This document shows positions 6,184 to 8,120 of a stretch of 8,120 bases of DNA, piece after piece; the stretch's first letter is position 1; every line of letters starts with the position of its first letter. Origin of the DNA: Spirochaetales bacterium (lineage in GTDB: Bacteria > Spirochaetota > Spirochaetia > SZUA-6 > DRHE01); assembly GCA_023136785.1 (NCBI GenBank), contig JAGLQP010000075.1, positions 1 to 8,120 of the forward strand, read 5' to 3'. The position numbers and the translations under genes were made by a program. The notes beneath the pieces are model-generated. The model worked only from the letters and a program-made list of their open reading frames with translations. It did not search any database and was not told the origin of the DNA.

Positions 6184-7743
6184 TTACAGCCCAAGAAGGT
6201 CGAAGCTCGGGTCTTTCAGTTGATTCGGGTTCACCGATTTCCCCGCCTCGAGCAGCTGTCCCAGTCGAATGAGCTCCCGAGCCCGGCCCACACTGGCCGC
6301 AGCTCTCAAGGTCCCACCGACATAGAATCCGGCCAGGAAGGTCTTGTCACTCACATCTCCCCGAAACACCACCTGGTCGAACTTCGGCGCGTATCCGATG
6401 AAGCGCAGCGAACTACCGTACTGCTTGCTCCAGAAAAAGGGTACCTCCCTGTAGCTGCCCTTGGCGCCGAGCATGCATCGGGCCGCGTGCATGCCCTGAC
6501 GGCCCGCTTCCACCCAGTGCTCGACCCGGCGGAGCCCTCCGCTGCGCCCGTCGGGAACCAGGGCGATATCTCCGGCGGCAAAGATGCCTTCTGCAGCCGT
6601 CTCCAACCGGCTGTTCACCGGCACAGCGCCTTCTTTCACCAGCCCGCTGCTCTCCAGAAACTCCACGGCCGGCCGGATTCCCACACCGATGATCACACAA
6701 TCCGCCTTCAGGCGGCTACCGTTCGCCAGGAAGACTTCGCTGACCCGGTCCTGGCCCGCGAACTCCTTCACGGTCTGACCGAGATGGAAGGTGACCCCGT
6801 TCTCCTCGTGGGTCTTCTTGATCCGCCGGCCGATCTGCTCACCAAACACGGCGGCCAGGGGCACCGCCTCCGGAGCAACCACGTGGACATCGATCTCCTG
6901 CGTGCGCAGGGAGCAAGCGGCCTCCAGCCCAATGAAGCTCGCTCCCACGATTACTACGGTTTTGGCCTGCTCTAGAGCGGCGAGGATCGCCTCGGCGTCC
7001 TTGCGGGAGCGTAGAAGAAAGCAGCCCGGCTTGTCCGCACCGGGCAGATCGAGACTTCGGGGCGTTCCCCCGGTGGCCAGCAGGATCCTGTCGGCCTTCA
7101 TCGTGGTTCCGTCGGCAAAGGTCACACTGCGGCTGGGGGGATCCACGGCGGTGACCAGCTTCTCAGGTATAACTTCAATTTTCAGACGATCGTAGAACTT
7201 CTGTCCCCGCAGGGGAAGCCACTTGGCAGGCGCTTCGCCGGACAGCAGATCCTTGGAAAGCATGGTTCTGTCGTAGGGTCCGTGGGCTTCCCCGGTAACC
7301 ATCACGATCCGCCCGGCAAAGCCCTCCCGGCGCAGTGTCTCCGCCGCCGAGTTGCCCGCCGCTCCGGCTCCCACGATCAGAAAGGTACGGTCATCTCCTC
7401 CTTCGGGCATCGGGATCGTTCCTTTACCGAACCGCCGTACCCATACCTGCCCATTCTCCACCTTGGTTCCGTAGGAGGGAAGGTTATTGAGGCCCGGAGG
7501 GGCGTCCAGACGTCCATCCCGAATGTCGAAGCGGGCGTTGTGCCACGGACAGGTGACGATGTGTCCGGCGACAAGTCCGTCGCTCAGAGGGGCGTGGTAG
7601 TGGCTGCACTCATTCCCGCAGGCGCAGATCTTGCCTTCAGCCCGGACGATTAGAATCTTTTCCTCCTCCACTTCGGCTACGACGGGAACGCCCTCTTTCA
7701 GCTCGCTCTCCGCAAGTACTTCGATCCAACCGTTGCTTTCCAT
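6184..7743 (-). CDS. Rieske [2Fe-2S] ferredoxin fused to FAD/NAD(P) oxidoreductase (AIFM3-like)
   Basis: This 519-aa fusion has an N-terminal Rieske domain (about 5-106) that binds a [2Fe-2S] cluster through C46 and H48 (CSH) and C65 and H68 (CPWH). A class I pyridine nucleotide-disulfide-type flavoprotein follows. FAD binds at GAGAAG (125-130), with LLATGGTPR (221-229) as the second FAD contact. The NAD(P)H site is GASFIGLE (267-274), and AAGD (389-392) is the late FAD motif. A C-terminal reductase domain (about 430-519) resembles those of AIF and ferredoxin-reductase-type enzymes. No redox-active CxxC pair is seen, so disulfide reduction is unlikely. Electron transfer between NAD(P)H, FAD and the built-in Rieske centre is the natural reading. 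It is cytoplasmic with no signal peptide. ATG 7743 has GAGGA 6 nt upstream. It sits 12 nt after a micro-ORF and 18 nt before tdh, in one operon. The acceptor is unknown: an oxygenase, nitrite, rubredoxin or oxidative-stress role are all possible. Confidence 0.92.
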   Translation of the reverse strand: MESNGWIEVLAESELKEGVPVVAEVEEEKILIVRAEGKICACGNECSHYHAPLSDGLVAGHIVTCPWHNARFDIRDGRLDAPPGLNNLPSYGTKVENGQVWVRRFGKGTIPMPEGGDDRTFLIVGAGAAGNSAAETLRREGFAGRIVMVTGEAHGPYDRTMLSKDLLSGEAPAKWLPLRGQKFYDRLKIEVIPEKLVTAVDPPSRSVTFADGTTMKADRILLATGGTPRSLDLPGADKPGCFLLRSRKDAEAILAALEQAKTVVIVGASFIGLEAACSLRTQEIDVHVVAPEAVPLAAVFGEQIGRRIKKTHEENGVTFHLGQTVKEFAGQDRVSEVFLANGSRLKADCVIIGVGIRPAVEFLESSGLVKEGAVPVNSRLETAAEGIFAAGDIALVPDGRSGGLRRVEHWVEAGRQGMHAARCMLGAKGSYREVPFFWSKQYGSSLRFIGYAPKFDQVVFRGDVSDKTFLAGFYVGGTLRAAASVGRARELIRLGQLLEAGKSVNPNQLKDPSFDLLGL

Positions 7744-7755
7744 ATTTTATCCTCG

Positions 7756-7848
7756 CTATCCGCGGGTTCTGGATGTGACTGCCCCCAGCACCAGACCGCG
7801 CCCGGCTCCGACCGCCCCGCAGATCAGCAGCAGGATGATTTTTTTCAT
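7756..7848 (-). CDS. Hydrophobic 30-aa micro-ORF of unknown function
   Basis: The ATG at 7848 overlaps the Nudix stop codon as ATGA, and the frame ends in TAG at 7756, 12 nt before the Rieske/FAD gene. The product begins MKKIILLLICGAVGAG, runs to a second hydrophobic stretch LVLGAV, and ends in a polar, basic tail TSRTRG. The lysines followed by hydrophobic and glycine-rich residues look like a single membrane segment or a signal-type sequence. One Cys (C10) is present, but the residue before it is Ile, so a standard lipobox is missing. The ribosome site is weak (TGAGAA upstream). I recognise no family. It may be a real small membrane protein, or a short translated leader that couples translation from the Nudix gene to the next one. 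Tight fitting into the operon is the main support. Confidence 0.5.
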   Translation of the reverse strand: MKKIILLLICGAVGAGRGLVLGAVTSRTRG

Positions 7849-8120
7849 GTTTCTATTCTCATTGGCAGGTGGTCTTTGAGATAGATATACAGCTTGGCAT
7901 CGAGGATGCGCCGGTCCCGTTCACCTTCGGCTAGAAAGCTCCCGAACTCTTCGGGTCGAATCCTCAGGACCCGAATTCGTTCCGAGCCCTCGAGTCGCGG
8001 CTTGGCCGCCGGCTCCTCCCCCACGCGCATGTATACCATATGGACGATCTCCGTTGAAAGACCGGCGGTACTGCAGACTCCGGGTCCTACGCTGAGCACT
8101 TCCCCCTCGAATCCGGTCTC
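7845..8120 (-). CDS. Nudix hydrolase, C-terminal part (5' end beyond right edge)
   Basis: The frame is open to the last base of the window, and 91 residues precede the TGA at 7845-7847. The first visible residues are ETGFEGEVL. The ETG matches the end of the Nudix box (REUxEExGU), so the window edge cuts through the catalytic motif. What follows, VGPGVCSTAGLSTEIVHMV and then a charged region ending in RRILDAKLYIYLKDHL, fits the ADP-ribose/ADP-sugar pyrophosphatase type, which splits ADP-ribose or similar nucleotide-diphosphate compounds. An in-frame GTG at 8099 is internal, not the true start, because the recognisable Nudix sequence continues upstream of it. The stop overlaps the ATG of the micro-ORF, and the gene is the first visible member of the redox operon. 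Exact substrate cannot be given without the missing N-terminal half. Confidence 0.82.
   Translation of the reverse strand, partial: ETGFEGEVLSVGPGVCSTAGLSTEIVHMVYMRVGEEPAAKPRLEGSERIRVLRIRPEEFGSFLAEGERDRRILDAKLYIYLKDHLPMRIET

Noticed and set aside
6220..6975. 251-codon open frame on the plus strand
   Set aside because: Antisense to the Rieske/FAD oxidoreductase, whose cofactor motifs fix the real frame. The translation has no motifs.
7845..8099. A complete 84-aa gene starting at GTG 8099
   Set aside because: The frame continues upstream of the GTG to the window edge with ETGFEGE, the end of a Nudix box, so this is the tail of a larger gene.

Overview
This is an 8.1 kb bacterial chromosomal-type segment with about ten genes packed at high density. 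Base composition looks moderately GC-rich (not computed), and codons often end in G or C, which explains the many long antisense open frames. Nothing marks it as phage, plasmid or transposon: I saw no transposase, integrase, tRNA, rRNA, CRISPR array or long repeat. The gene families suggest a free-living Gram-negative-type bacterium, for instance a spirochaete or a deltaproteobacterial lineage. That placement is a weak guess, because no lineage-specific marker is present.

Left block (1-3859, minus strand). Three genes form a tight operon reading leftwards: a histone-deacetylase/AcuC-family zinc amidohydrolase, then a long GT4 glycosyltransferase (558 aa), then a second GT4 glycosyltransferase cut by the left edge. 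The gaps are 21 nt and a 4-nt GTGA stop/start overlap. Both glycosyltransferases carry the GTGS N-terminal loop and the E-x7-E donor-site motif. The set looks like a glycoconjugate or glycolipid assembly unit with an associated deacetylase.

Centre (about 3854-5103). A divergent control region separates the deacetylase operon from a plus-strand MthK-type potassium channel with a cytoplasmic RCK (TrkA-N/TrkA-C) regulatory part. The region holds a 7+7 bp inverted repeat next to the deacetylase start, a strong imperfect 11-bp hairpin, and a good sigma-70-like promoter only about 14 nt before the best channel start codon. That combination suggests the channel begins at 4075 with a very short leader.

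Right block (5137-8120, minus strand). A second leftward operon runs: Nudix hydrolase (cut by the right edge inside its Nudix box), a 30-codon hydrophobic micro-ORF that overlaps the Nudix stop by ATGA, a Rieske [2Fe-2S]/FAD pyridine-nucleotide oxidoreductase fusion resembling AIFM3-type proteins, and an L-threonine 3-dehydrogenase with all expected zinc ligands. The gaps are -4, 12 and 18 nt. The theme is NAD(H)-linked redox chemistry. The usual partner of threonine dehydrogenase, 2-amino-3-ketobutyrate CoA ligase (kbl), is not in the window. The channel and dehydrogenase genes converge with only 33 nt between stops and no visible terminator.

The least ordinary items are the micro-ORF at 7756-7848, the regulatory architecture at 3864-4061, the deacetylase plus paired-glycosyltransferase operon, and the enlarged GT4 enzyme. 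Most of the window is otherwise recognisable family members.
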